A program made the position numbers and the translations under genes. A stretch of DNA of 64,000 nt, from the NCBI RefSeq assembly GCF_038002765.1, contig NZ_JBBODE010000001.1, forward strand, positions 434,001 through 498,000, written 5' to 3'. The notes beneath the pieces were generated by a model, which ran no database searches, had not been told where the DNA came from, and saw nothing but the letters and a program-made list of their open reading frames with translations. Source of the stretch: Peribacillus sp. FSL H8-0477 (GTDB taxonomy: Bacteria > Bacillota > Bacilli > Bacillales > DSM-1321). Shown piece after piece: positions 25,122 to 34,580 of the stretch. The number at the start of each line of letters is the position of its first letter. The first letter of the stretch is position 1.

Positions 25122-25208
25122 ATGTCGAAACCAGGAGAAATCCAAAACAATCATCGAATTAAACGTCATAAAGATCAAGGCGAATATCGGTTAAAAAAAG
25201 CATTATGA
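25122..25208 (+). CDS. Possible small basic protein, 28 residues
   Basis: ATG with ATAGGAG seven bases upstream, reading MSKPGEIQNNHRIKRHKDQG and then EYRLKKAL before TGA. It is strongly basic, with normal spacing to its ribosome site and a clean stop 12 bp before the convergent chemoreceptor gene ends. I recognise no family. It may be a real small gene of a spore-former or chance. Confidence 0.4.
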   Translation: MSKPGEIQNNHRIKRHKDQGEYRLKKAL

Positions 25209-25220
25209 GAGCTCTCCCCT

Positions 25221-26042
25221 TTAATGTGTAACCCCTTCAAATTTTTCAATTGTTCTATTAAATTCTAATTGTGTTTCTTTAATTATTTGTTGCAGATCAT
25301 CGGTTGTTTTGCTGACCTTATTCACTTCTCTTTTAATATTTTCAACATTCGAATATACATTCTTAATTGCATCATCAACACGACCAGATAATCTCCTAAC
25401 TTCGTCCGCTACCACTTTAAATCCTCTTCCTTGTTCGCCTACCCGAGCTGCTTCAATGGCTGCATTTAATGCCAATACATTGGTTTGAGAAGAAATAGTA
25501 TGTATGATTTTAGAGACTTCACTAATTAAATCAATTTGTTTTTTTAGTGATTCAACCGCTTGTATTCTTTCATTTGAGTTTTCTACTACGATATTAACTA
25601 ATTTCTCTGGCATGTCCTTTAATTGAGAAATAACTTTGGTCGTATTGTTTTCCCGATCTGTTATATCCGTGACAATCTTCAGAACATCCTCTACTGTACC
25701 TTCTTCATTTAGAATCGGAATATAGGTAGCCTCAAGCCAAAATAAATCCCCTGATTTACCCACCCTTTGAATTTTCTCTTGAAACTTCGTCCCTTTTGCG
25801 AGATTGTCCCATAACTTTTCATATTCCCTGCTGTTGCTGAACTCTACCGTACAAAATTGCTTATGATGCATATGTTTCATCTCATTTACTGTATAGCCTA
25901 ATGTCTTGGCAAAATTTTCATTTACCCAAATGACTTCTCTATTCAAATTAAATTCAATCATGGCTAAATTCAACTCTAATGCAGCTAAAACAGATGATTC
26001 ATCTAATACTTGAGTACTACTATAATTCAAAGAACTAATCAT
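25221..26042 (-). CDS. Soluble PAS-domain chemoreceptor-like protein
   Basis: 273 residues, no membrane helix. PAS domain at about 20-130 ('[22 protein letters not shown]', '[15 protein letters not shown]') followed by a short methyl-accepting signalling domain with the hairpin tip '[33 protein letters not shown]'. PAS domains of this type often bind haem or flavin and sense oxygen or redox state. It could feed CheA or act alone. Stand-alone gene with AAAGGGAG upstream. Confidence 0.9.
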   Translation of the reverse strand: MISSLNYSSTQVLDESSVLAALELNLAMIEFNLNREVIWVNENFAKTLGYTVNEMKHMHHKQFCTVEFSNSREYEKLWDNLAKGTKFQEKIQRVGKSGDLFWLEATYIPILNEEGTVEDVLKIVTDITDRENNTTKVISQLKDMPEKLVNIVVENSNERIQAVESLKKQIDLISEVSKIIHTISSQTNVLALNAAIEAARVGEQGRGFKVVADEVRRLSGRVDDAIKNVYSNVENIKREVNKVSKTTDDLQQIIKETQLEFNRTIEKFEGVTH

Positions 26043-26188
26043 GTAAAAAACTCCCTTTAGTAAGACTAGTTTTCATTTTATTATAAAATGAATCTTTTTA
26101 TCCACATTAAACTGTTTTTCAAAAGTTCATAGTTAACAAAAATGAAACATAGCCCCCAATTAATCAAAGGGTATATCGAGTATATTTG

Positions 26189-26827
26189 TTAAAATTGTTC
26201 AATGTCGTTTATCACATTTTTCAATATGTTAATAGATTCCACTGCGTTTTCGACATACTCTAAACTATGATTAACATTAGGAATTAACTTCGACGTAATA
26301 TTTGAGTTTGCTGCTACTTTCACGTATCTTTCTTCGGAGTAACATGGATCCTTGTCGCCCATTATACTTAATCCCTTATTTTCGCTTGTAACCATTGCAT
26401 GTAAAACATCTTCTCTTTGAATTAATGGTGTTAACCAAATAGCTTTAGCGTTTTTAAACGTTTCTCTAGTTAACTCTGAACTCATAGCGATCGTTCCAAT
26501 TGATTTCCCAATCAAATAGAAATTTTTATATGTTTTATTAGTTAAAACAAAATCAATAACATTTTTTACATCTGCTTTAATTACCTCACTTATATCATGA
26601 AACCCATCATATGCTTTGTTAGTGTATTGATAATTCACGTGCAAAACATCAAAGGATTTATTGATAAATACACCGGTCGAGTAATGAAGAAGAGGAGCTT
26701 GCGAAGTATAGCCCATCCCTGGAAGAATAATCGCTAAGTTTTTCGAACTACTTTCCTTACTAAGCATTGTAAATGGAATATCAAGATCTTTGTACCCCTT
26801 AACGGTTTTCGACTCACTCTTAAACAT
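26189..26827 (-). CDS. Alpha/beta hydrolase
   Basis: 212 residues from ATG 26827, which follows CGGAGG; the longer frame to 26896 reads through that ribosome site. 'LAIILPGMGYTSQAPLLHYS' (oxyanion loop), GKSIGT as nucleophile elbow, Asp in 'GDKDPCYSEE' and His in 'VNHSLE' make the catalytic set. Substrate unknown; the fold is close to small serine hydrolases. It follows the membrane gene at 26901 by about 70 bp and is probably in the same transcript. Confidence 0.8.
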   Translation of the reverse strand: MFKSESKTVKGYKDLDIPFTMLSKESSSKNLAIILPGMGYTSQAPLLHYSTGVFINKSFDVLHVNYQYTNKAYDGFHDISEVIKADVKNVIDFVLTNKTYKNFYLIGKSIGTIAMSSELTRETFKNAKAIWLTPLIQREDVLHAMVTSENKGLSIMGDKDPCYSEERYVKVAANSNITSKLIPNVNHSLEYVENAVESINILKNVINDIEQF

Positions 26828-26900
26828 ATAATATCCTCCGTTCTCCAACTTGAGATTTTCCTTTTTTATTTGTTGGAAAGATTCCCTACAAGTCAATTTC

Positions 26901-27347
26901 TCAGCTTAAACTACTTCCCCATATCATATTGAGAAATACCATATATAACGTGAAGAATCCAGTTAATATAATGAAAATGATTGGAATACTTTTTAAGGTT
27001 TTATTTTTCCTCATGGTTATGATGAAGATTATGATAGAAAGGATTGCCACAGCATAATAAAGATAAATCATTAGAAAATATGAAAAAGGTCCCAAAAATA
27101 AACCTAGTACCGAGAACTGCATTAAAAACGTTAAGATAGAAATAGCCACCCATCTTGTTGTCTCTCTGATTAATACAATATTTCTAATCGAAAACCCTGC
27201 TAACATTATTACTAATGCGACAAGAAGCCACTCATATAAGAAGAACATGGATTCATTGTGGACGGCAAAATAATATCCAAGCATAGATAACGGTATGATT
27301 GTGAGCAGCAAATATCCATTTAGCTTGAGATAAAAGGTTTCTTTCAT
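26901..27347 (-). CDS. Small multi-helix membrane protein
   Basis: 148 residues with four to five hydrophobic helices and short loops, no recognised domain. GGGAGG lies before the ATG. First gene of a likely two-gene unit with the hydrolase downstream. Function unknown. Confidence 0.6.
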   Translation of the reverse strand: MKETFYLKLNGYLLLTIIPLSMLGYYFAVHNESMFFLYEWLLVALVIMLAGFSIRNIVLIRETTRWVAISILTFLMQFSVLGLFLGPFSYFLMIYLYYAVAILSIIIFIITMRKNKTLKSIPIIFIILTGFFTLYMVFLNMIWGSSLS

Positions 27348-27957
27348 ATTCTTCCTTCCTCCCTTTCAAATTAAAAATATAATGTTATATAGCTTTTAAT
27401 AAGAACTTTAATCACTAATGTGAGTGAGAAAATAAAGAACAACTGTAAACACAAGCACACCGCACATTACGTAGATCGCTTTCTTAGGAAAACCATTTTA
27501 ATTAAGTATCTTTTAAAATGGTTTTGATGTTTATTAAGTTCCTTTCATTATCAGAAGGGATTAAAAAAATACAAAGAGTACGCTCTAAACTACTAGTACT
27601 ACCGCAATCTCCGAATACCCCATTAGGTAAGACCCTCACATTTGTCTATGTATACCTTTAAAACTTTTTATAAGGATTAAAGGTTGTATCCTACTCTTAT
27701 ATTCTGTAGATATAATGAAATCCCTTTCGAGACATCAATTTTACAAAAAATCTCTTACGAATTGATAGGTTCTTTTCTGTCATCTTACTGTCTTCAAGTA
27801 GCTTATTCTTGGTCATAAGTATGGCGCAATTCTATGTTTGCCACTTTCCTTTACCTTTAATAGACGATTGATTCAATAATGTGGAATTGAAAGTTGATAT
27901 TAAATTTATCTTCACAATGTATGATGAACGAGTACTAAATTAAAGGAGGATTTTTTT
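27348..27957. other. Non-coding region before the MMPL gene
   Basis: 610 bp. It contains a hairpin with 13-bp arms (AAAACCATTTTAA at 27489-27501, complement at 27513-27525) and no gene I can support. A short open frame on the minus strand near 27420-27490 codes for a hydrophobic stretch but has no ribosome site. The final 30 bp hold the AAAGGAGGAT site of the next gene. Confidence 0.4.
27489..27525. terminator. Hairpin with A/T-rich arms
   Basis: Perfect 13-bp arms around an 11-nt loop, in the long gap between 27347 and 27958. Terminator-like, but no gene ends next to it. Confidence 0.45.
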
Positions 27958-30075
27958 GTGAAAAAACTACTATTTCCCATCACAGATTGGGTTTCAACAA
28001 AGAAAGGCGCTTGGATAACCCTTATTGCTTGGCTTGTTCTGATGATTGGCCTAAGTGCCGGACCGAAGCTTAGCGATTACAAGGTAACCAATTTCCAGTC
28101 GCTTCCTGATGAAGCACAATCAATTATTGCTGAACAAGAGACAGAAAAACTGTTTCCAAACGAGCAAGGAACACCTGGCATCCTAGTTTTCCACAATGAA
28201 AAGGGTGACATCAATACTGATGAAGTGAAACAGATTCTGAATGGAATTCTTGCTGAAGATATTGAAGGAATTGAAACGATTGTCGATATTAGTGCACTTC
28301 CTCCACAAGCGATTGCGTCCTTTATTTCTGAAGACGGCTCTACGATGATCGTTCCAATGGAATTAGAAGTAGGAATCGGCAATAACAAATATGCTGAAAT
28401 TAATGATAAAGCTACTGCAATAGGCACTGATATTGCCAAAGATCTGGATAGTACAGGCTTTTACATAACGGGTCCCGCTGGTATTGCAGGGGATACAGTA
28501 AAACTGTTTGAACAAGCGGATTTTAAGCTGTTGTTAGCAACAATCGGCATTATATTAGTGTTATTAATCGTGATTTACCGTTCACCATTACTTGCGTTTA
28601 TCCCTCTTCTTGCAACGGTTATTGTCTATCAAGTAGTCAATCAAAGCGTTGCGTTAATGGGTGCATCTGGTTTAGAAATTAACAACTCAACCACATCAAT
28701 CATGAGTATTTTACTTTTTGCAGCCCTAATTGATTATTCATTATTTGTGTTCTCCCGTTATCGTGAGGAACTCAACAAATTTGAAAACAAGTATGATGCC
28801 ATGAAGCACGCTATGCGGGCTACAGGAGAACCTGTATTCTTCGCAGGCGGTACAGTTCTGGCAGCGATGCTGATTTTATTCTTTGCTGATTTCCGAGATT
28901 ATCAAAACTTTGCTCCAATTTTCGGATTAGCCATATTCTTCATTATGATTGCTTCTATTACATTGGTGCCTGCCTTATTTGCTTTATTTGGCAGAAAGGC
29001 TTTCTGGCCTAAAGTACCGAAGTTTGGAGATAGCAAAGAAGTAAAACATGGCGTTTGGGGACCATTTGCCAAGTTTGTGGTTAATAAGCCGCTTTTAACT
29101 GGTGGAATTGTAGCGATTTTCCTTATCGTTACAGCATTGAATGTTTTTAATCTGGATTTTGAATTTGACTCTGTTAAGAACTTCCCTGAAGATCTGCCTT
29201 CTCGAGTTGGCTATGAAATTGTAGAAGAGAACTTTGATAAAGGGGAACTTGCACCATCTACCCTACTAGTTGTCAGCAAAGAGGCTCTGACAGAAAAGGC
29301 TGCAGATTCCGTTATCGAAAAACTGCAAGCATATGATGAAATTGCATCTGTTCGTCCTACTGCAAAATCAGAAGATTCAAAAGCTCTTAAACTGAGCGTC
29401 TCATTATCAATGAATCCCTATTCAAATGAATCCATTGATTTTATCCAAAAATTACGCGATGAAACACCTGAGCTATTAGAGGATTTATCCATATCAGGTG
29501 AATCTCATTATAGCGGCATTACGCCAAAATTAGTCGATGAACGTGATACCAATAATAGCGACATTATTAAAATTGTCCTATTAGAAACTCTTTTAATCTT
29601 AGTTCTGCTATTTGTTCTGACCCGTTCATTTAAAATGCCGATATATATGATGGCTACTATTTTGCTCTCCTATCTATCTGCGTTAGGACTTGGGATATTC
29701 CTGGTCGATGTCTTGTTCGGTTACGATGCATTAAGTACGCGTGTACCGGTATATGCCTTCATCTTCCTCGTGGCATTGGGGATTGATTATAATATCATCC
29801 TTGTTTCCAGATTCATGGAGGAACGGAAGAACCATCGAGTGAAAGAAGCACTTGAAATAGCCATCCGCAATACGGGCGGTGTCATTTCATCAGCAGGTAT
29901 CATCTTAGCTGCAACCTTCGCCGCTTTAATGACCATGCCCATCGCCGATCTATTCGTTTTTGGTTTCATGGTGGCGATTGGAATTTTAATTGATACATTC
30001 CTTGTGCGTGGTATGCTTCTTCCAGCGTTAATCCTATTTTTTGAAAAAGATAAACAAACCGCTCATAATAAGTAA
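27958..30075 (+). CDS. MMPL family RND transporter
   Basis: 705 residues with 12 membrane helices in two repeats. Each large extracytoplasmic loop follows helix 1 or 7. The proton-relay-type blocks are 'AALIDYSLFVFSRYREEL' in the first half and 'VALGIDYNIILVSRFMEE' in the second. MMPL proteins export lipids, siderophores or drugs. GTG start with AAAGGAGG. A hairpin at 30086 separates it from the two-component genes, which probably control it, as in YdfJ-type loci. The substrate is unknown. Confidence 0.9.
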   Translation: MKKLLFPITDWVSTKKGAWITLIAWLVLMIGLSAGPKLSDYKVTNFQSLPDEAQSIIAEQETEKLFPNEQGTPGILVFHNEKGDINTDEVKQILNGILAEDIEGIETIVDISALPPQAIASFISEDGSTMIVPMELEVGIGNNKYAEINDKATAIGTDIAKDLDSTGFYITGPAGIAGDTVKLFEQADFKLLLATIGIILVLLIVIYRSPLLAFIPLLATVIVYQVVNQSVALMGASGLEINNSTTSIMSILLFAALIDYSLFVFSRYREELNKFENKYDAMKHAMRATGEPVFFAGGTVLAAMLILFFADFRDYQNFAPIFGLAIFFIMIASITLVPALFALFGRKAFWPKVPKFGDSKEVKHGVWGPFAKFVVNKPLLTGGIVAIFLIVTALNVFNLDFEFDSVKNFPEDLPSRVGYEIVEENFDKGELAPSTLLVVSKEALTEKAADSVIEKLQAYDEIASVRPTAKSEDSKALKLSVSLSMNPYSNESIDFIQKLRDETPELLEDLSISGESHYSGITPKLVDERDTNNSDIIKIVLLETLLILVLLFVLTRSFKMPIYMMATILLSYLSALGLGIFLVDVLFGYDALSTRVPVYAFIFLVALGIDYNIILVSRFMEERKNHRVKEALEIAIRNTGGVISSAGIILAATFAALMTMPIADLFVFGFMVAIGILIDTFLVRGMLLPALILFFEKDKQTAHNK

Positions 30076-30085
30076 TAAGTAGAGA

Positions 30086-30112
30086 ATACAAAGGGTATAA
30101 TTCCCTTTGTAT
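30086..30112 (+). terminator. Hairpin between the MMPL gene and the response regulator
   Basis: ATACAAAGGG / CCCTTTGTAT with a 7-nt loop and T run. It should reduce read-through from the transporter into the regulator genes. Confidence 0.75.
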
Positions 30113-30135
30113 TTTTCCTTTTAGGAGGTAAAAAA

Positions 30136-30807
30136 ATGAAAATTCTTGTTGTGGATGACGATGTCTATATCCAACAGCTTGTGTCCATACATTTAATCCG
30201 GAAAGGTTATCAGGTTCTTAAAGCAGAGCATGCAGAGGAAGCTTTAGCTATTTTAGAAGAGAACACTGTTGATTTAGCGATTGTCGACGTCATGATGCCT
30301 GGGATGGACGGCTTTGAATTGACGAAGATCCTGTCGGCTGATTTGAAAATCCCTGTTATTTTGTTAACAGCAAAGGGACAGTTGGACGATAAAGAACGCG
30401 GCTTTTTATCGGGTTCAGAAGACTACATTGTTAAACCATTTGAAGTAAAGGAATTATTATTCCGTGTTGCTGTAGTTTTACGACGTGTTGAACGAGCAAT
30501 GGAAACGGTCATTAAAGTGGGCAATCTCATGATGGAACGGAAAAGTTTTGAAGTCGTGATCAATCAACAAACGATTATTATGCCGTTAAAGGAATTTGAA
30601 TTACTTAGCCTTCTTGCTTCACGAGTGAGTAAGATTACACCCCGAGCCGCTTTAATCGAACATGCATGGGGATACGATTATGAGGGAAACGAACAAACGT
30701 TGAATACCCATATAAACCGAATTCGTGACCGATTAAAAAAACATGGATCAACGGTAGAAATACAAACAGTTCGAGGAATAGGCTATAAACTCGAGGTAAC
30801 ACAATGA
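30136..30807 (+). CDS. OmpR-family response regulator
   Basis: 223 residues. Receiver domain with 'VVDDDVYIQQ', phospho-accepting Asp in 'LAIVDVMMPGMDGF', Thr in 'ILLTAKG' and Lys in 'YIVKPFE'. The C-terminal winged helix ends 'TLNTHINRIRDRLKK…VRGIGYKLE'. TTTTAGGAGG precedes the ATG. It overlaps the kinase gene by 4 bp. The adjacent MMPL transporter is the likely target. Confidence 0.95.
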   Translation: MKILVVDDDVYIQQLVSIHLIRKGYQVLKAEHAEEALAILEENTVDLAIVDVMMPGMDGFELTKILSADLKIPVILLTAKGQLDDKERGFLSGSEDYIVKPFEVKELLFRVAVVLRRVERAMETVIKVGNLMMERKSFEVVINQQTIIMPLKEFELLSLLASRVSKITPRAALIEHAWGYDYEGNEQTLNTHINRIRDRLKKHGSTVEIQTVRGIGYKLEVTQ

Positions 30808-32192
30808 AAACATTATATCGGAAGTTTATTTTAGCCACTCTTGTGATTTTATTAATTAGTACCACTCTTGCCTTCATATTAGCCAACTTGGTTTACATGA
30901 CCTCCACAAAACAAATAATTGATCAGGAAAACGTAAAGATTGCCAAAGTCATTGCATCAAATCTTGAGGGCAGCCATGAGCATCATTCCTCAATCACGTC
31001 TTACTTAGAGTCCATGGGTAATCTAGGCTATCAGATTTATCTACTGAATGAGTCAGGAGAAGGAGAGTTTTTCGGCCAGTCTTTTTCCAAGACAGATCTT
31101 CCGCAGGAAGCGATGAAGGTCATTGAAGACAAGGATATCTATCATGGTATGAATGATGCCTCACAGCAGCTTTTAATGATGGGTCATTTTTCAAATGATG
31201 TTAAAAATACGGTTGGTGTTCCATTCACTATCAACGAACAATCATACGCATTGTTCATGCGTCCGAATAATAAGCTGATTTTTTCCGATATTCATATGAT
31301 TCTGGCCTGTTTTTTTATCACCATCGCTGTGGTTGGTATCAGCGGGGTCATCTGGTTTACAAAACGCCTCATTCACCCCATCACCAAACTAACGGAGGCC
31401 ACGAAAGAAATTACGCGTGAAAATTTCAACTACCCTTTACCATTTGAGCTAAACGATGAGATAGGCGAGTTGGTGAAAAGCTTCAACAAAATGCAAAAAC
31501 AATTACAGCATAATGACCAAGTTCGTAAATCTTTCATTAACAACGTATCTCATGACTTTCAATCTCCACTAATGAATATTCAAGGATATTCGGAGCTGCT
31601 AAAAGCGAATGATTTAACAGAAAATGAGCGAAACGACTATTTACAAATTATCGATGTTGAATCAAAGCGCCTATCCAATTTAACAAAGCAGCTTTTATTA
31701 TTAACGTCTCTTGATCAGAAGGATTATCCGATGAAGCTGATAGACGTCAATATTAGTGAACAAATTAAACAAACGATTCGCAGATATCAATGGCTACTTG
31801 AAGACAAGGAAATTGAAATTTCCTATAAACTGCCTTCAGTGACCATAAAAGCGGATGCCGAGCTCATGATTAACGTATGGGACAACTTACTCACCAATGC
31901 CATTAAGTATAATACACACGGAGGTATAATCTGGATTGATTTATCCGAGAAAGAATACTCAGTTGCCTTCACTATAAAAGATACCGGAATAGGAATGAAC
32001 CAAGAAGCCCTCACCCAAATATTCGAACGTTTTTATCGAGTCGATTCCGCCCGAAAAAAAAATGGCACAGGGTTAGGCTTGTCGATTGTAAAACAAATTA
32101 TCGACTTACATGGGGGGGAAATAACCGTTGACAGTCTAGTTGGAGAAGGAACGACGTTTACAATCATGCTTCCTTATATAAGAAATACTTAG
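30804..32192 (+). CDS. Sensor histidine kinase (EnvZ/BaeS-like)
   Basis: 462 residues. One helix at about 7-30, an extracytoplasmic sensor of some 130 residues, a second helix at about 165-190, HAMP, then the H-box 'FINNVSHDFQSPLMNIQGY' with the phospho-accepting His, and ATP-binding boxes 'VWDNLLTNAIKY', 'DTGIGM', 'GTGLGLSIVKQII'. Complete. The signal is unknown; it may be an amphipathic toxic compound exported by the MMPL pump (inference). Confidence 0.95.
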   Translation: MKTLYRKFILATLVILLISTTLAFILANLVYMTSTKQIIDQENVKIAKVIASNLEGSHEHHSSITSYLESMGNLGYQIYLLNESGEGEFFGQSFSKTDLPQEAMKVIEDKDIYHGMNDASQQLLMMGHFSNDVKNTVGVPFTINEQSYALFMRPNNKLIFSDIHMILACFFITIAVVGISGVIWFTKRLIHPITKLTEATKEITRENFNYPLPFELNDEIGELVKSFNKMQKQLQHNDQVRKSFINNVSHDFQSPLMNIQGYSELLKANDLTENERNDYLQIIDVESKRLSNLTKQLLLLTSLDQKDYPMKLIDVNISEQIKQTIRRYQWLLEDKEIEISYKLPSVTIKADAELMINVWDNLLTNAIKYNTHGGIIWIDLSEKEYSVAFTIKDTGIGMNQEALTQIFERFYRVDSARKKNGTGLGLSIVKQIIDLHGGEITVDSLVGEGTTFTIMLPYIRNT

Positions 32193-32219
32193 TACATCAC
32201 TCGGCAATCTCACTATGAT

Positions 32220-32254
32220 GAATGGTGAATCTATTAATACCAGATTCACCATTC
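32220..32254 (+). terminator. Hairpin after the histidine kinase gene
   Basis: Perfect 13-bp arms (GAATGGTGAATCT / AGATTCACCATTC) with a 9-nt loop. No strong T run follows, so it may be only a partly efficient terminator. Confidence 0.55.
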
Positions 32255-32291
32255 AGGTTAAAATCGTTAGTTTGTTTCAAAGATTATGTCC

Positions 32292-32810
32292 TTAACAATT
32301 AAAGTACTTTTTAATTTCTTTCTTTTTTGTAACCACCACTATCTTGTGATTGTATATCCCGTATTTTTTATAGAAATGAGGTTTTCCTACGTCTTCAAAG
32401 TAGCGGTTCCACTTAAACATTTTGAAAAATATCGGTAATGTGGGTTTATAGTTTGATGGTTCTATTCTTAGCTTTTGTAAGATGAATCTTTTTATAATTC
32501 GATAGGTTCTGACTGAATAATTCGTATCTAAGAAAATGATAACTTCCGCCATTTCAAAACTAGGTGCTACCCATTCTTCATTGTGGACTCCTTCTACAAT
32601 CCAGGTATCTGTCTGAAGTATTCTAGTAAAATACGCTTTTCTTTCTTCTTCAGTTCTCCTGCTGTCTCCTGACTTATCTCTTTTCCAAACAACATTATCG
32701 ATTTCATAAAGTGGGATAGAAAACGTCTTGGATAATTTTTTCGCTAAGGTTGTTTTTCCACTGCCGACTGAGCCTATAATATGTATTTTAGTTAGATTGT
32801 ATGTGTTGAT
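32292..32810 (-). CDS. P-loop kinase (DNA topology modulation FlaR-like), start codon unclear
   Basis: The frame is open from upstream of 32810 to the TAA at 32292, about 170 residues, the usual family length. Walker A 'IHIIGSVGSGKTTLAKKL' begins around 32790, followed by 'IPLYEIDNVVWKRD', 'WIVEGVHNEEW' and 'AEVIIFLD', as in adenylate-kinase-like FlaR proteins. No ATG, GTG or TTG lies before Walker A in this frame, so callers would begin at the internal ATG 32552 and lose the active site. The start is either a rare codon (ATC at 32810 is one choice) or mutated, making this a pseudogene. Confidence 0.6.
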   Translation of the reverse strand: MNTYNLTKIHIIGSVGSGKTTLAKKLSKTFSIPLYEIDNVVWKRDKSGDSRRTEEERKAYFTRILQTDTWIVEGVHNEEWVAPSFEMAEVIIFLDTNYSVRTYRIIKRFILQKLRIEPSNYKPTLPIFFKMFKWNRYFEDVGKPHFYKKYGIYNHKIVVVTKKKEIKKYFNC

Positions 32811-32836
32811 AAAACCACCACCGTCACAGGAGTTTT

Positions 32837-33187
32837 CTATTGCCCTAGCACTTCCAAAGTCGATTCTACATTTTCATTTTTAACTTCTAAGATATACTCC
32901 TTATACACATACTCTCTTCCGCCGTTTTTTTCATACCAGTCTTTAACTCGTTTAACGTGCGCCTCATCACAGCGTACTCTATTTTCAATTTCTACATAAT
33001 CTTCATAACTGTCATATTCCCAAATAGCAAATATCTCTACGGTATGATCCTTATTCTCTTTCATCCAGCGACCTATTAATCGAGAACCGTATTTTAATTG
33101 ACTAGGTAAATTTGTTTGGTTAAAATGCCTATTAAACTCTTCGACAAAATCACTTTTCACGGTATAAGACTTTCTTCTATAAAACAT
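32837..33187 (-). CDS. NIPSNAP family protein
   Basis: 116 residues from ATG 33187 (MFYRRKSYTVKSDFVEEFNRHF), with AAAGGGG upstream; a longer frame to 33235 lacks such a site. The 'LIGRWMKENKDHTVEIFAIWEYDSYEDYVEIE' block is the dimeric ferredoxin-like NIPSNAP fold. Members often are small enzymes or antibiotic-modifying proteins of unknown role. Its stop lies about 25 bp before the kinase-like gene, so they may be co-transcribed. Confidence 0.8.
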   Translation of the reverse strand: MFYRRKSYTVKSDFVEEFNRHFNQTNLPSQLKYGSRLIGRWMKENKDHTVEIFAIWEYDSYEDYVEIENRVRCDEAHVKRVKDWYEKNGGREYVYKEYILEVKNENVESTLEVLGQ

Positions 33188-33304
33188 ACCCAACCCCTTT
33201 TCCACTTTCTTTCTAACCAATAAATTCTCTATCAAAATGAATAATTCCTGCCGTAATGTGTCGATTAAATAAGATTGGGCTCGAAATGGAAAGAAAACAA
33301 AAAA

Positions 33305-33326
33305 AAGGCATCCAATTGGCTGCCTT
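33305..33326 (-). terminator. Terminator of the HAAS gene
   Basis: AAGGCATCC / GGCTGCCTT with AATT loop and one mismatch; a T-rich run follows on the minus strand. It lies 20 bp past the stop at 33346. Confidence 0.8.
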
Positions 33327-33345
33327 AGCGCACTTTTAAGTTAAC

Positions 33346-34104
33346 CTAGTTACTTTGATGTTTAGTCATTCTATAAGTTACAAGTAAATAAATCGCGATT
33401 CCACCAAACGTAATGCTGCTTGATAGGACGATTTCTGTACTTGGTTTAAGCTCGACGAATGTTATTACGTAATCCGGCAATACGAGTAAAGCTAACATAA
33501 TGAGGACAACCCATGTTTTAGACCAGAATGAAACGCCAATCAAAAAACCAAGCGTCACGATTACAGTAATCACCGTTCCATAACGACCAAACGCGAAGAT
33601 CGGTGTCTCTATGAGACGATTTAAATAAATTAGTCCTACGAATAAAAGGATTGGCAACATCCCCATTAAATAATAGAGTCCATATTCTTTCCTTTTTGAT
33701 AGGTTTGCTGCAGCCATGTATTTAAATACAATTCCGATTGAAAAGATCAATACTAAACTCACAGCCACAGTTCCAATCATTTCTAACAAGGAGTAGGATA
33801 ATTCGCCTTTGACTGCATTCGTTAAAATGGAAAAGGACAGGGCCCCTAATACAATAATCACCATCACTTTAAACAAGCTTCTCCAATTTGTATTCATTTC
33901 ATTCGACAATTGTTTCATATATTCTTTAGGTGACTCACCCACAATATGATCGACTGTTTTCCCTCTTGCTTCAGCCTCCATTAAATGATCTTCTAATTCT
34001 TCAACAATAGAATGTACTTCCTTTTCTTCTTTCCCGCTGGAAATTAGATAAAGCCGCAAATTTTCTAAAAACGACTGACTATTTCGTGATAAGTTCACCA
34101 TCAT
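33346..34104 (-). CDS. HAAS-domain membrane protein, partner of PadR regulator
   Basis: 252 residues. N-terminal 60 residues are a helical domain ('FLENLRLYLISSGKEEKEVHSIVEELEDHLMEAEARGK') like the HAAS/DUF1700 domain, followed by six to seven membrane helices. Such genes are commonly paired with PadR regulators; here the padR gene lies 20 bp upstream. AAGGAGATGA precedes the start. Function may be signal transfer or transport at the membrane; unknown. Confidence 0.8.
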   Translation of the reverse strand: MMVNLSRNSQSFLENLRLYLISSGKEEKEVHSIVEELEDHLMEAEARGKTVDHIVGESPKEYMKQLSNEMNTNWRSLFKVMVIIVLGALSFSILTNAVKGELSYSLLEMIGTVAVSLVLIFSIGIVFKYMAAANLSKRKEYGLYYLMGMLPILLFVGLIYLNRLIETPIFAFGRYGTVITVIVTLGFLIGVSFWSKTWVVLIMLALLVLPDYVITFVELKPSTEIVLSSSITFGGIAIYLLVTYRMTKHQSN

Positions 34105-34123
34105 TCATCTCCTTATCGTTGTT

Positions 34124-34444
34124 TCATTTCAAAGGCAGCACGGAGTTTACCGAGCTTTGGAGTTTACTCCATCTGCTGATAAATTGCTGCAATTCCTCTT
34201 CACCTTTTTGAGTCAGTGAATAATACTTACGTTTCGGGCCGGCGGTTGATTTTTTCAAGGTCGAAACAATCAATTCTTCTTTTTGCATCCGTAAAAGAAG
34301 CGGATAAATCGTCCCTTCACTAAAAGAATCAAAGCCATATTGTTCAAGTTTTTCTGCAAGTTCATACCCATAAATTTCTTTTTCATGAATGATGGCTAAG
34401 ATACAACCATCGATAATGCCCTTTAACATCTGCGTGGTAGACAA
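34124..34444 (-). CDS. PadR family transcriptional regulator
   Basis: 106 residues from TTG 34444 (MSTTQMLKGIIDGCILAII), placed after AAGGAGGGG. The longer frame to 34618 runs through the operators and the end of cwlJ and is unlikely. PadR winged helix: 'EIYGYELAEKLEQYGFDSFSEGTIYPLLLRMQKEELI' and 'GPKRKYYSLTQKGEEEL'. It should repress itself and the HAAS gene through the two palindromes just upstream. Confidence 0.9.
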   Translation of the reverse strand: MSTTQMLKGIIDGCILAIIHEKEIYGYELAEKLEQYGFDSFSEGTIYPLLLRMQKEELIVSTLKKSTAGPKRKYYSLTQKGEEELQQFISRWSKLQSSVNSVLPLK

Positions 34445-34466
34445 ATAGTGGGAACCCCTCCTTACT

Positions 34467-34523
34467 CTTGCATTGCAAGGTACTGATTCAATCATAACCT
34501 CCAGTATCTTGTAATGCAAGATA
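34467..34523. promoter_or_regulatory. Two PadR-type palindromes
   Basis: CTTGCATTGCAAG (34467-34479, perfect) and TATCTTGTAATGCAAGATA (34505-34523, one mismatch) share the CTTGCA/TGCAAG core. They lie between padR and cwlJ, just before the padR ribosome site. Confidence 0.75.
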
Positions 34524-34538
34524 TTAACAAAAAAAAGA

Positions 34539-34562
34539 TGACCTCTACTAAATACGAGGTCA
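34539..34562 (-). terminator. Terminator of cwlJ
   Basis: TGACCTC / GAGGTCA arms with a 10-nt loop; on the minus strand a T run follows. Lies just past the cwlJ stop. Confidence 0.8.
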
Positions 34563-34580
34563 CTCATCAATAATAAGACA

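Noticed and set aside
27420-27490. Short hydrophobic minus-strand frame (VMCGVLVFTVVLYFLTHISD)
   Set aside because: No start with a ribosome site and no neighbour in frame; too short to call.
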